Part shown: positions 40,189-49,658 of the stretch, in pieces
How positions within the stretch are numbered: the stretch's first letter is position 1
How the letters are laid out: the number at the start of each line of letters is the position of its first letter
Origin: Streptomyces sp. SAT1
GTDB taxonomy: Bacteria > Actinomycetota > Actinomycetes > Streptomycetales > Streptomycetaceae
Length of the DNA: 64,000 nt
Reading direction: 5' to 3'
Assembly (NCBI RefSeq): GCF_001654495.1
Contig: NZ_CP015849.1
Location: 5,435,001 to 5,499,000 of the forward strand
Made by a program: the position numbers and the translations under genes
The notes under the pieces: model-generated
The model's input: the letters and a program-made list of their open reading frames with translations, nothing else
The model's database searches: none
Told to the model about the DNA's origin: nothing

Positions 40189-41787
40189 TCAGTGCGCGCC
40201 CGCCTCGGCGTGCGCCCCCGTCGCCGCCGTCCCGCCGAGGGCGGCCTCGGCCGCCGAGTAGAGGTCGGCCGGGCGCACCCCGCTCAGGGCGGTGACCAGG
40301 TGCCCGTCCGGCCGCACCAGCAGCACGGTGTGGGGGGCCGCGCCCGGATAGCTCTCGGCGACCAGCAGCTCGGCCGGATGCGGCAGCGCGGTCACCGCGG
40401 CGGCCAGCCGGGGCATGATCCCGGCGCTGACCCAGTGCCGGCGCTCCCACACCCCCGTACCCGGCGCGACCAGCACCACCAGCAGCACACCGCGGCCCAG
40501 CCGGTCCCGCAGCGGGACGAACGAGCCGTCCTCCGCCGTCACCACCACGTCCTCCACCGGTGCTCCGACGGGCGTGTCCAGAGGTGCCTCCGCGTCGGAG
40601 GGCCCGGGGGCGAGCGGCGAGTCGGCGTACGTCCCCGGCGCGCCCAGTGCGCCGCGCCCCAGGTGGCCCTCGATGAGTGCCATGTCGTGCCCGCGCGCGG
40701 CCCCGGGGACGTACGAGCGCAGCCCGCCGCCGCGCAGCACCGGCAGCAGTTGGTCGGCGGCGCGCAGCCGGGCGGCGACCACCGCGCGCCGCTCGCTCTG
40801 ATAGCTGTCGAGCAGAGCCTCGTGCGGGCCGTGATGCCAGGTCAGGGCCAGTTTCCAGGCGAGGTTGTCGGCGTCCCGCAGACCCTCGTCGAGTCCCTGC
40901 GTGCCGAACGCGCCGAGCAGATGCGCCGCGTCCCCGGCGAGGAACACGCGCCCGTTGCGCCAGCGCCGGGCCACCCGGTGGTGGACCGTGTGCACACCGG
41001 TGTCCAGGAGTTCGTAGGCCGGTGCGCTCTCGCCGGTCCAGCCGGTGAGGGTCTCGCGGATGCGGGCGATCAGCAGTTCGGGGGTGATCAGGTCCTTGCC
41101 GGGCGGCAGCAGCCAGTCCAGCCGCCACACGTCGTCCGGCAGCGGGCGCGCGGTGATCTCCCCGGCGAAGGGGCCGGAGGTGCGCCAGGGGGGCGTGCGA
41201 TGGAGGCACGCTTCCTCGGGCCGGGGCAGTCCGGTGCGCAGGGCGGCCACGGCGTACCGCTCGACGGCGGTGCGGCCGGGGAAGCGGATGTCCTGGAGCT
41301 TGCGCACGGTCGAGCGCGGTCCGTCGCAGCCGACGAGATGGCTGCCGCGCCACCAGGTGCCGTCCGGGCCGCGGGTGTGGGCGCTCACGCCCGCCGCCTC
41401 CTGCTCCAGGGCGTCGAGGCGGCTGTCGGTGGCCAGTTCGATCAGCGGTTCGCGGGCCACGGCGGCGCGCAGGGCGCCGGTCAGGACGTGCTGGGCGATG
41501 TGCAGCGGCGCCGGTTCGGTCTCGCCGAAGGCGACCTCGGCCGTCACCTGTTTGCGCCGCATCGACCACCATCCGGCCCAGCGCAGCCCGGCCCGGCCGA
41601 GCGGGGCACCGGCCAGCCGCTCCACGAGGGCCGCGGTGTCCTCGCGCAGGACGACGGTGCGCGCGGCCCGCGCCGGGTCGGTGCCCGGGGTCTCGTCGAG
41701 GACGACGGACGGCACCTCCTGACGCGCCAGCGCCAGGGCGAGCGTGAGCCCGACGGGCCCCGCTCCGACGACGATCACCGGATCCAC
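40189..41787 (-). CDS. FAD-dependent aromatic monooxygenase (PheA/TfdB type)
   Basis: A 532-residue group-A flavoprotein hydroxylase. The FAD dinucleotide fold VIVVGAGPVGLTLALALARQ is at the N-terminus. The DG motif is LVGCDGPRSTVRKL near residue 152, and the GD motif with following helix is RVFLAGDAAHLLGAFGTQGL near 280. A C-terminal thioredoxin-like domain is shorter than in phenol hydroxylase (about 410-525, VLLVVLVAPGTGVWERR). The start is GTG at VDPVIVVGAG because the dinucleotide fold must lie near the N-terminus. Substrate unknown; such enzymes hydroxylate aromatic or polyketide rings, but no biosynthetic cluster is nearby. Confidence 0.85.
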   Translation of the reverse strand: MDPVIVVGAGPVGLTLALALARQEVPSVVLDETPGTDPARAARTVVLREDTAALVERLAGAPLGRAGLRWAGWWSMRRKQVTAEVAFGETEPAPLHIAQHVLTGALRAAVAREPLIELATDSRLDALEQEAAGVSAHTRGPDGTWWRGSHLVGCDGPRSTVRKLQDIRFPGRTAVERYAVAALRTGLPRPEEACLHRTPPWRTSGPFAGEITARPLPDDVWRLDWLLPPGKDLITPELLIARIRETLTGWTGESAPAYELLDTGVHTVHHRVARRWRNGRVFLAGDAAHLLGAFGTQGLDEGLRDADNLAWKLALTWHHGPHEALLDSYQSERRAVVAARLRAADQLLPVLRGGGLRSYVPGAARGHDMALIEGHLGRGALGAPGTYADSPLAPGPSDAEAPLDTPVGAPVEDVVVTAEDGSFVPLRDRLGRGVLLVVLVAPGTGVWERRHWVSAGIMPRLAAAVTALPHPAELLVAESYPGAAPHTVLLVRPDGHLVTALSGVRPADLYSAAEAALGGTAATGAHAEAGAH

Positions 41788-41903
41788 GGCGCGGCGCCCC
41801 CTGCCCGCAGCGGTGTCCTGACGGACAGACGTGAACAGACGGTTGGAGCAGGGTGCACGATCACAGAACGTATGCAACCTATTGCCGGTGCTTGCGTCAA
41901 GTG

Positions 41904-41937
41904 ACGGGGGCAGCGGTGATCACTCCGCTGCCCCCGT
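41904..41937 (-). terminator. Intrinsic terminator of the gluABCD operon
   Basis: A perfect 13-bp stem, acgggggcagcgg/ccgctgcccccgt, around an 8-nt loop, 25 bp beyond the gluD stop. Confidence 0.8.
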
Positions 41938-41962
41938 GTCGCGCCCGTGCGGTGACCGTCCG

Positions 41963-42850
41963 TCAGGCGGCGATCCCCGTCGACTCCGCGCCCGCCACCG
42001 CGGTCGGCGGAAGCACCGCGCCGGTGGACTTCTTGGCGCGCCGCAGCCGGCGTTCCAGCCAGCTCGCGAAGCTGGTGAGGCTGAAGTTCAGCACGATGTA
42101 GATGACGGCGACCACGGTGAAGCTGGCGATGGTGTTCGCACCGTAGTACGAACTCATCGGGGAGACCGACGCCAGCAGTTCGGGGAAGGTGAGGATCGCG
42201 CCGCCGAGCGCGGTGTCCTTCACGATCACCACCAGCTGGCTGACGATCGCCGGGAGCATCGCGGTGACCGCCTGCGGCAGCAGGACCGACGTCATGATCT
42301 GGGTCTTGCGCAGACCGATGGCCTGACCGGCCTCCGCCTGCCCCTTGGGCAGGGACAGGATGCCCGCCCGGACGATCTCCGCGAGGACCGAGGCGTTGTA
42401 GAGGACCAGGCCGGTGACGACGGCGTACAGCGGGCGGTCGTCCGAGCTGACATCGGTGTACTGGGAGAACAGCGCCACCCCGAAGATCATCAGCATCAGC
42501 ACCGGGATGGCGCGGAAGAACTCCACGATCACGGCGGCCGGCACCCGGATCCAGGCGTGGTCGGAGAGCCGCGCGATACCGAGGACGGCGCCCAGCGGCA
42601 GCGCGATGACCATCGACAGGGCGGCGGCGATCAGCGTGTTCTTCAGGCCCGGCAGGATGTACGTGGTCCATGCCTCGGAACCGGCGAAGAACGGCTTCCA
42701 CTTCTCCCAGTCGAGCTGCCCCTTGTCGTTCAGGCCCTGGTAGACCCACCACACGAGCGCGGCGACCGCGACGACGAACACGATCGAGTAGACGATGTTG
42801 CGCCGTTTGGCCCTGGGGCCCTGCGCGTCGTACAGCACCGAGGAGCTCAT
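41963..42850 (-). CDS. gluD: Glutamate ABC transporter permease GluD
   Basis: A 295-residue HisM-type permease of the polar amino acid uptake family. After a cytoplasmic N-terminus and first helix (IVYSIVFVVAVAALVWWVY) comes the BPD_transp_1 domain with LKNTLIAAALSMVIALPLGA. The EAA loop is GQAEAGQAIGLRKTQIMTSVLLPQA, which contacts the GluA ATPase, and is followed by VKDTALGGAIL. The ATG overlaps the gluC stop (ATGA), so both permeases are coupled. Family, order and neighbours match the S. coelicolor glutamate system gluABCD. Confidence 0.93.
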   Translation of the reverse strand: MSSSVLYDAQGPRAKRRNIVYSIVFVVAVAALVWWVYQGLNDKGQLDWEKWKPFFAGSEAWTTYILPGLKNTLIAAALSMVIALPLGAVLGIARLSDHAWIRVPAAVIVEFFRAIPVLMLMIFGVALFSQYTDVSSDDRPLYAVVTGLVLYNASVLAEIVRAGILSLPKGQAEAGQAIGLRKTQIMTSVLLPQAVTAMLPAIVSQLVVIVKDTALGGAILTFPELLASVSPMSSYYGANTIASFTVVAVIYIVLNFSLTSFASWLERRLRRAKKSTGAVLPPTAVAGAESTGIAA

Positions 42851-43512
42851 CGCTTCACCGCCACCTTCTTGCTGACCCAGCCGAGGAGCAGACCGGTCGG
42901 CAGCGTCAGGCACACGAAGCCGAACGCGAAGACCGCCGCGGTCAGCAGGAGCTGTGCCTCGTTCTCCAGGATGTCCTTCATCAGCAGCGCCGCCTCGGCC
43001 ACACCGATCGCGGCGGCCACCGTGGTGTTCTTGGTGAGCGCGATCAGTACGTTGGTGAGCGGGCCGACGACCGAGCGGAACGCCTGCGGCAGCACCACCA
43101 GGGTCAGCACCTGGGTGAAGTTCAGCCCGAGCGCGCGGGCCGCCTCCGCCTGGCCGACCGGCACCGTGTTGATGCCGGAGCGCAGCGCCTCGCAGACGAA
43201 CGCCGAGGTGTAGGCGATCAGTCCGAGCACGGCGAGCCGGAAGTTGATGGTGTCGAAGTTCTCGGAGCCGAGGCGGACACCGAGGGTCTGGTTCAGGCCC
43301 AGCGAGGTGAAGAGGATGATCACCGTCAGCGGGATGTTCCGCACGGTGTTGACGTACGCGGTGCCGAAGCCGCGCATGAGCGGGACCGGGCCGACGCGCA
43401 TGGCGGCCAGCAGGGTGCCCCAGACGAGGGAGCCGACGGCCGAGAGCAGGGTGAGCTGCACGGTCACCCAGAAGGCCCCCAGCAGGTCGTAGCCTTCAAG
43501 AAAGTCGAACAC
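42847..43512 (-). CDS. gluC: Glutamate ABC transporter permease GluC
   Basis: A 221-residue permease subunit. It has five helices and the EAA loop VGQAEAARALGLNFTQVLTLVVLPQAFR followed by LTKNTTVAAAIGV. The GTG start is 6 nt after ggga (cacgggagatc). Together with GluD it forms the heterodimeric membrane channel for glutamate import. It lies 76 bp downstream of the binding-protein gene gluB. Confidence 0.93.
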   Translation of the reverse strand: MFDFLEGYDLLGAFWVTVQLTLLSAVGSLVWGTLLAAMRVGPVPLMRGFGTAYVNTVRNIPLTVIILFTSLGLNQTLGVRLGSENFDTINFRLAVLGLIAYTSAFVCEALRSGINTVPVGQAEAARALGLNFTQVLTLVVLPQAFRSVVGPLTNVLIALTKNTTVAAAIGVAEAALLMKDILENEAQLLLTAAVFAFGFVCLTLPTGLLLGWVSKKVAVKR

Positions 43513-43588
43513 GATCTCCCGTGCTTCCGCGTGTGGTGGACCCCGGTGCGCCGCCCGCGAAGGAGCGGCGCACCGGGCGGGCGCTGGC

Positions 43589-44422
43589 TCAGCTCTTGAT
43601 GTCGCCGATCTTCGGCGCCTGCTCGTACTGGTAGTTGGCCGGGCCGAAGTTGGCCTTCACGGCCTTCTCCCAGGAACCGTCCGAGACCATCTCCTCGAGA
43701 GCCTTGTTGATCTTGGCCTTGAGGTCGCTGCCCTTCTTGACGCCGATGCCGTAGTTCTCGTTGGTCATCTTCAGGCCGCCCAGCTTGAACTTGCCCTTGA
43801 ACTGGGGCTGGGAGGCGTAACCGGCGAGGATCGAGTCGTCGGTGGTCAGCGCGTCGATCGCCTTGTTCTGCAGACCGTTCAGGCAGGCCGAGTACGTCGG
43901 GTACTTCAGCAGGTTCGCCTGCGGGGCCAGCCTCTCCTTGACGTTCTGCGCCGAGGTCGAACCGGTCACGGAACACAGCTTCTTGCTGTTCAGGTCGCTC
44001 GCCGACTTGATCGAGGTGTCGTCGGCGCGGAGCAGGACGTCCTGGTGGGCGAGCAGGTACGGGCCGGCGAAGTCGACCTTCTGCTCGCGGGCCGGGGTGA
44101 TCGAGTAGGTGGCGGCGATGAACTGCACGTCACCGCGGGCCAGCATGGTCTCGCGGTCGGCGCTCTTCGACTCCTTCCACTCGATCTGGTCCTCGTTGTA
44201 ACCGAGCTTCTTGGCGACGTACTCGGCCACGTCCACGTCGAAGCCGGAGTAGCCCTGCGGCGTCTTCTGGCCGAGGCCCGGCTGGTCGTACTTGATGCCG
44301 ATGGCGATCTTCTTGCCGCCGCCCGACGACCCGCCGTCCTTCTTGTCCGAACCGCACGCGGTCGCCGAGACGGCGAGGGCGAGCACGACGGCCGAGGCGG
44401 CGGTGACCTTGCGGAGCTTCAT
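43589..44422 (-). CDS. gluB: Glutamate-binding lipoprotein GluB
   Basis: A 277-residue type-3 solute-binding lipoprotein. The lipobox is SATACGS (Cys23), followed by a Gly/Ser linker. The periplasmic-binding fold includes IAIGIKYDQPGLGQKTPQGY, FDVDVAEYVAKKLGY, AATYSITPAREQKVDFAGPY and the second lobe with ALTTDDSILAGYA. The start has aaaggaag upstream. Orthologues bind glutamate and supply it to GluCD. The gap to the ATPase gene gluA (295 bp) is much longer than others in the operon, suggesting a separate promoter or processing so that the binding protein is made in excess. Confidence 0.94.
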   Translation of the reverse strand: MKLRKVTAASAVVLALAVSATACGSDKKDGGSSGGGKKIAIGIKYDQPGLGQKTPQGYSGFDVDVAEYVAKKLGYNEDQIEWKESKSADRETMLARGDVQFIAATYSITPAREQKVDFAGPYLLAHQDVLLRADDTSIKSASDLNSKKLCSVTGSTSAQNVKERLAPQANLLKYPTYSACLNGLQNKAIDALTTDDSILAGYASQPQFKGKFKLGGLKMTNENYGIGVKKGSDLKAKINKALEEMVSDGSWEKAVKANFGPANYQYEQAPKIGDIKS

Positions 44423-44717
44423 GCTGGACTTCCTTTGCTGAAAGACGCGGGGACCCGGTGCGGAGCCGGGGCCCCGGCGGTGGTCTGGGGTGCCGCGGGG
44501 GCAGGTACGGGGGCCGGTGCGACCGGCGGGGACGGACGGCGCGGGTGCCGGCGCGGGCCGGGCGCCGGCCGCGACGTCCGCACCGAGGGCGGCCGGCCGG
44601 CGGCGCACCGCCCGGCGGTGGGACGTACGGGACGCCCGGGGCCGGACCGGCCGCACGGTGACGCGGTGACGCGGTGACGCGGTGACGCGGTGACGCGGTG
44701 CTGCGGTGGTACGGACG
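44423..44717. other. gluA-gluB intercistronic region
   Basis: 295 bp within the transporter operon, on the minus strand. It contains an 8-bp tandem array next to the gluA stop, a GC-rich middle with several short dyads, and ends in the gluB ribosome-binding site. No ORF is convincing. A promoter or RNA-processing site for gluB is plausible. Confidence 0.45.
44657..44704. repeat. Five 8-bp tandem repeats (ggtgacgc) plus one variant
   Basis: ggtgacgc occurs five times head-to-tail from 44657, followed by ggtgctgc. The array lies 13 bp after the gluA stop codon on the minus strand (read there as gcgtcacc units). Confidence 0.9.
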
Positions 44718-45494
<777 letters not shown>

Positions 45495-45787
45495 CGCTTT
45501 CAGGCTCCGTCCTCATCGGTTTCGCAGGACAGTAGCCACGCCGCGCGACCAGCGTCATTACATCTGAGGTACATCTGAGCATCACGATCCGATAGCAATC
45601 GGACACGCGTCGTAGCGCGCCCCACGGGGCGCGTACCGGCTGGATAACGACCGGCACCCGCGCCCGGCAGCCCCTTGACGGGGTCCTCGTCCATCGGCGT
45701 CACTGCCATGGTGCACCCACGCGCGCGTGCACACCGTTTCGCCGCGACCGACGCGGGACGACATCACGATGAACGGGAGGGGCCGGG
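45495..45787. promoter_or_regulatory. Divergent gluA-gluR regulatory region
   Basis: 293 bp between the divergent operons. It has AT-richer stretches than its surroundings at about 45550-45605 (ttacatctgaggtacatctgagc, where tacatctgag recurs at 45559 and 45570) and a partial dyad, atccgatagcaatcggac. These are candidate GluR sites; the direct repeat with about 11-bp spacing is the form expected for an OmpR-family regulator. Confidence 0.5.
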
Positions 45788-46474
45788 TTGAGACTGCTCC
45801 TGGTCGAGGACGACAACCACGTCGCGGCCGCGCTGTCCGCCATCCTGGCCCGGCACGGCTTCGACGTCACCCACGCCCGCAGCGGCGAGGAGGCCCTCCA
45901 GGCGCTCGTCCCCGAGGGGACCTGCTTCGGCGTGGTCCTGCTCGACCTCGGCCTGCCCGACCAGGACGGCTACGAGGTCTGCGGCAAGATCCGCAAGCGC
46001 ACCAGCACCCCGGTCATCATGGTCACCGCCCGCGCCGACGTCCGCTCCCGCATCCACGGCCTCAACCTCGGCGCCGACGACTACGTCGTCAAGCCCTACG
46101 ACACCGGGGAGCTGCTCGCCCGGATCCACGCCGTCAGCCGCCGCACCGCCCACGAGGACACGGGCGGCGGCGGTGAGGGCGACCTGCGGCTCGGCCCGGT
46201 CCACATCGAACTGCCCACCCGGCAGGTCAGCGTGGACGGTACGGCCGTCCAGCTCACCCGCAAGGAGTTCGACCTGCTCGCCCTGCTCGCCCAGCGCCCC
46301 GGCGTGGTCTTCCGCCGCGAGCAGATCATCAGCGAGGTGTGGCGCACCAGCTGGGAGGGGACCGGCCGCACCCTGGAGGTGCACGTCGCCTCGCTGCGCT
46401 CCAAACTGCGGATGCCGGCCCTGATCGAGACCGTCCGCGGCGTCGGCTACCGCCTCGTCGCCCCGGCCGCGTAG
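45788..46474 (+). CDS. gluR: GluR: OmpR-family response regulator
   Basis: A 228-residue response regulator. Receiver domain 1-120: acidic pair VEDDN, phospho-acceptor Asp near 54 in VVLLDLGLPDQDG, Thr in VTARAD, Lys in VVKPYD. The winged-helix domain is at about 130-225 (VQLTRKEFDLLALLAQRPG; then GRTLEVHVASLRSKLR; ETVRGVGYRL). The TTG start at 45788 sits behind gggagggg. Ten bases separate it from gluK. Assigned to GluR by position opposite gluABCD. Confidence 0.92.
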   Translation: MRLLLVEDDNHVAAALSAILARHGFDVTHARSGEEALQALVPEGTCFGVVLLDLGLPDQDGYEVCGKIRKRTSTPVIMVTARADVRSRIHGLNLGADDYVVKPYDTGELLARIHAVSRRTAHEDTGGGGEGDLRLGPVHIELPTRQVSVDGTAVQLTRKEFDLLALLAQRPGVVFRREQIISEVWRTSWEGTGRTLEVHVASLRSKLRMPALIETVRGVGYRLVAPAA

Positions 46475-46483
46475 CGGGCACCG

Positions 46484-47926
46484 GTGCGCACCCGGCTGCT
46501 GCCGCTGCTGATCGTCCTGATGGCGGCGGTGCTGCTCGCCCTCGGCTTCCCGCTCGCCGTCAGCCTCGCCGCGGGCGAGCAGCAGAAGGCCGTCGTCGAC
46601 CGCATCGACGACACGGCGCGCTTCGCCGCGCTCGCCCAGTTCGTCACCGACCCGCCCACCGGCTCCCGCCGCACCGTCCCCGACGAGCGCCTGGAGACGC
46701 TCAGCCGCGAACTCGCCAGCTACCACGAGGTGTACGGCATCCGGGCCGGTGTCTTCTACCGCACCGGCATGCCCATGGCCAGCGCGCCGGCCGACTGGGC
46801 CCTGCCCGCCGGGGGCGAGGTGCGCGAGGCCTTCGACGAGGCCAAGCTGAGCCGCCGCAGCCACGACCCCGCGCAGGTCTGGCCCTGGCAGCACACCCGG
46901 CTCGTCGTCGCCTCGCCCGTCATCCGCGACGGCGACGTCGTCGCGGTCGTCGTCACCGACTCGCCGACCGGGCAGACCCGATCGCGGACCCTGCGGGACT
47001 GGCTGATCCTCGGCGCGGGCGAGACCGCCGCCATGCTGGTCGCCGTCGGCGCGGCGCTGCGGCTGACCGGCTGGGTGCTGCGTCCGGTACGGGTGCTCGA
47101 CGCCACCACCCACGACATCGCCACCGGACGGCTCAAGTCCCGGGTGGCGGTGGCCGGTGGTCCGCCGGAACTCCGACGCCTCGCCCGGTCGTTCAACGAG
47201 ATGGCCGACCACGTCCAGGACGTGCTGGAGCAGCAGCGCGCCTTCGTCGCCGACGCCTCCCACCAACTGCGCAACCCGCTGGCCGCGCTCCTGCTGCGCA
47301 TCGAACTGCTCGCCCTCGAACTGCCCGAGGACAACGAGGAGATCGCCTCCGTCCGCACCGAGGGCAAGCGCCTCGCCCAGGTCCTGGACGACCTGCTGGA
47401 CCTGGCGCTCGCCGAGCACGCCGAGGCCGATCTGCGCCTCATCGACATCGGCGCGCTGACCGGGGAGCGGGTGGCCGCCTGGGCGCCGACCGCCGAGGCC
47501 AAGGGGGTGCGGCTGGTGGGGGAGTGCCCGGCCACCACCGCCTGGGCCGACCCGGTGGCGCTGTCCTCCGCGCTGGACGCGGTGATCGACAACGCGGTGA
47601 AGTTCACCCCGGCGGGAGAGCGTGTCGACGTGGCGGTCTCCGGTGGGGGCGACACCTCCACGATCGTCGTCGCCGACCGCGGCCCCGGCCTCACCGACGA
47701 GGAACTGGCCCGGGTCGGCGACCGGTTCTGGCGCAGCGGCCGCCACCAGAACATCAAGGGCTCAGGTCTGGGCCTGTCCATCTCCCGCGCGCTGCTCGCC
47801 GCTGGCGGCGGCTCCATCGGCTACGCGGCCCATCGCGCCGAGGAGCCGCGCGGACTGAAGGTGACGGTGACCGTACCGAGGACCGAACCGCCCGGCCGGC
47901 CCCGTTCCGGAGCGGCGGCGACCTGA
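46484..47926 (+). CDS. gluK: GluK: sensor histidine kinase
   Basis: A 480-residue membrane sensor kinase. Helix 1 (LLPLLIVLMAAVLLALGFPLAV) and helix 2 (about 175-200, AGETAAMLVAVGAALRLTGW) flank an extracytoplasmic sensor domain of about 140 residues. HAMP, then HisKA with DASHQLRNPLAA (His about 260), and HATPase with DNAVKFTPAG, DRGPGL and GSGLGLSI follow. It is cotranscribed with gluR. In S. coelicolor GluK responds to extracellular glutamate, so the loop between the helices is the likely glutamate sensor. It ends at a hairpin shared with the next convergent gene. Confidence 0.92.
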   Translation: MRTRLLPLLIVLMAAVLLALGFPLAVSLAAGEQQKAVVDRIDDTARFAALAQFVTDPPTGSRRTVPDERLETLSRELASYHEVYGIRAGVFYRTGMPMASAPADWALPAGGEVREAFDEAKLSRRSHDPAQVWPWQHTRLVVASPVIRDGDVVAVVVTDSPTGQTRSRTLRDWLILGAGETAAMLVAVGAALRLTGWVLRPVRVLDATTHDIATGRLKSRVAVAGGPPELRRLARSFNEMADHVQDVLEQQRAFVADASHQLRNPLAALLLRIELLALELPEDNEEIASVRTEGKRLAQVLDDLLDLALAEHAEADLRLIDIGALTGERVAAWAPTAEAKGVRLVGECPATTAWADPVALSSALDAVIDNAVKFTPAGERVDVAVSGGGDTSTIVVADRGPGLTDEELARVGDRFWRSGRHQNIKGSGLGLSISRALLAAGGGSIGYAAHRAEEPRGLKVTVTVPRTEPPGRPRSGAAAT

Positions 47927-47936
47927 GGAGACGCGG

Positions 47937-47969
47937 GGCTCGCGGCGGAGGCGGACGCGGCCGCGAGCC
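47937..47969. terminator. Hairpin between gluK and the convergent TAXI gene
   Basis: ggctcgcggc/gccgcgagcc pair over ten bases with a 13-nt loop. The right arm ends exactly at the neighbouring gene's stop codon. Confidence 0.55.
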
Positions 47970-48968
47970 TCAGGGCTTGACGGATCGGTAGTAGCGCCGG
48001 GCGCCCTCGTGCAGCACCAGCGGATCGGTGTAGATCGCGGTGCGCAGATCGACGAGCTGGGCGGAGTGCACATGCGCGCCGATGCGGTCGCGGCTGTCGA
48101 TCACGGTCCGGGTCAGCCACTCGGTGAGCCGCGGGTCCACGTCCGCGCGGGTCATCAGCAGGTTGGACACGGCGATGGTCGGCACGGTCGCACCGTCCTG
48201 GACCGCCGGATACGCCGACTCCGGCATGTTGGTCGCGCGGTAGTAGCGCGTGGCGCCGCCCTCCGCGTGCAGCCGCGCCACCAGACCGGCGTCGATCGGC
48301 ACGAACCGGAAGGCGAACTTCGAGGCGAGCTGCGTGAGCCCGTCCGTGGGCAGCCCGCCCGACCAGAAGAACGCGTCGATCGCGTGCGTACGCAGCCGTC
48401 CGGGGCCGGTGTCGATGCCGTCGGCCACGGGCTCGATGCCGTGCTGCGGATCGATCCCGGCGGCGGCGAGCACCCGGTTCGCGATCAGCCGCACACCCGA
48501 CTCCGGGGGACCGACCGCGACCCGCTTGCCCCGCAGGTCCGCGACCGAACGTATCGGCGAGTCACGGGCCACCACGAGCTGCACGTAGTCGTCGTAGAGC
48601 CGGGCCACACCGCGCAGGTCGGACGCGCCCGGACCGTGGTCCAGGACGTACGTCTCCACGGCGTCGGCGGCGGCGATGGTGAAATCGGCCTTGCCGGTCG
48701 CCACGCGCGTGACGTTCTCCTGTGAACCGTCGCTGGTGAGCAGCCGCACCTTCAGGTCCGGCATGTCCTTGGCGAACGCGGTGCGCAGCCGTACGCCGTA
48801 CTCCTGGTAGACACCGCGGGTGGTCCCGGTGCTGAAGGCGATCGTCCCCCGCGGCGGGCCGTCACCCAGCGGCATCAGCCACCACAGCAGCAGCCCGAGG
48901 ACCACGGCACCGGCGGCCGCGCCCATGAGGCCGCGGCGCCTGCGGGTGGAGGAGAACAGCTTGGGCAT
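47970..48968 (-). CDS. TAXI-family TRAP-type solute-binding protein
   Basis: A 332-residue exported binding protein of the TAXI family (TRAP transporter associated, immunogenic protein). An N-terminal signal anchor spans about residues 13-33 (RGLMGAAAGAVVLGLLLWWLM). The core shows IAFSTGTTRGVYQEYGVRL, RVATGKADFTIAAADAVE and LRTHAIDAFFWSGGLP. TRAP membrane subunits are not present in the window, so its partner is unknown; the lipobox cysteine is absent, so it is membrane-anchored or secreted. In bacteria, TAXI proteins bind glutamate or dicarboxylates, which would fit the glutamate-sensing neighbour gluRK (inference). Confidence 0.85.
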   Translation of the reverse strand: MPKLFSSTRRRRGLMGAAAGAVVLGLLLWWLMPLGDGPPRGTIAFSTGTTRGVYQEYGVRLRTAFAKDMPDLKVRLLTSDGSQENVTRVATGKADFTIAAADAVETYVLDHGPGASDLRGVARLYDDYVQLVVARDSPIRSVADLRGKRVAVGPPESGVRLIANRVLAAAGIDPQHGIEPVADGIDTGPGRLRTHAIDAFFWSGGLPTDGLTQLASKFAFRFVPIDAGLVARLHAEGGATRYYRATNMPESAYPAVQDGATVPTIAVSNLLMTRADVDPRLTEWLTRTVIDSRDRIGAHVHSAQLVDLRTAIYTDPLVLHEGARRYYRSVKP

Positions 48969-48975
48969 GCGCGCG

Positions 48976-48981
48976 ATCCTG
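48976..48981 (-). promoter_or_regulatory. -10-like CAGGAT before the TAXI gene
   Basis: On the minus strand CAGGAT ends 7 nt before the ATG at 48968. ggcagga in the same place could alternatively be a ribosome-binding site. Confidence 0.3.
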
Positions 48982-49099
48982 CCAGCCGGGCGCCGCCCTG
49001 ACCAGGGCCGGTCCGCCGTTCCCGTGGTGCGGGACGGACGCGCGGCGGCGGGGGCGCCCACCGCGCACGCTCGGCGCGGGCGGTGTCACAGGTGCCGGT

Positions 49100-49105
49100 T
49101 AGAGT
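49100..49105 (+). promoter_or_regulatory. -10-like TAGAGT, leaderless-type start of the MazG-like gene
   Basis: TAGAGT ends 6 nt before ATG 49112. No Shine-Dalgarno sequence is present in the preceding 12 nt. Confidence 0.5.
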
Positions 49106-49111
49106 CGCCGT

Positions 49112-49525
49112 ATGAGTTCCTCGCCCGCCGCCCTCGTCCGACAGTTCCACCAGGCCTTCGGGCTCGACGTCCGCAGCACTCCCGCCCGGGTGCCGCCGCA
49201 GCTGGCGGCCCACCGGGGCGAACTGCTCGCCGAGGAGGCGGCCGAGGTCGCCGAGGTCTCCGTCGAGGGACCGCTCGACCACCTGGCGCACGAACTGGCC
49301 GACGTGGTCTACGTGGCGTACGGCACCGCCCTGGTGCACGGCATCGACCTCGACGAGGTGATCGCCGAGATCCACCGCGCGAACATGAGCAAGCGGGGCC
49401 CCGACGGACAGGTGGCCCGCCGGGCCGACGGCAAGGTGCTCAAGGGCGAGCACTACCGCGCGCCGGACGTCGCGGCCGTCCTGCGCGGCCAGGGCTGGGA
49501 CCCCGAGGCCACCGACCGGGGCTGA
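49112..49525 (+). CDS. MazG-like nucleotide pyrophosphohydrolase
   Basis: A 137-residue protein of the all-alpha NTP-pyrophosphatase superfamily. The metal-binding helices are visible: ELLAEEAAEVAEVS (E-x3-E-x2-E arrangement) and HELADVVYVAYGTAL (E-x2-D). The later part, EIHRANMSKRGPDGQVARRA and DGKVLKGEHYRAPDVAAVL, is typical of phosphoribosyl-ATP/MazG-like proteins. The likely role is hydrolysing non-canonical NTPs. It is monocistronic by context: divergent from the TAXI gene and convergent with the next gene. Confidence 0.85.
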   Translation: MSSSPAALVRQFHQAFGLDVRSTPARVPPQLAAHRGELLAEEAAEVAEVSVEGPLDHLAHELADVVYVAYGTALVHGIDLDEVIAEIHRANMSKRGPDGQVARRADGKVLKGEHYRAPDVAAVLRGQGWDPEATDRG

Positions 49526-49658
49526 CCGGCCGAGCCGAACCGGTGCCGGACCGCCGGGGACCGGCCGGGCTGGTCGGGCCGGTCGGGCCGGTCGGCCGGC
49601 GCGGGCGGCGCGGGCGGCCCGGAGCGGTCCGCCGCGCGCTCAGCGGCGGCGGTGCAGC

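Noticed and set aside
49526..49658. cggtcggg-type short repeats between the MazG-like and GT87 genes
   Set aside because: Irregular GC-rich slippage without a stable unit or fold.
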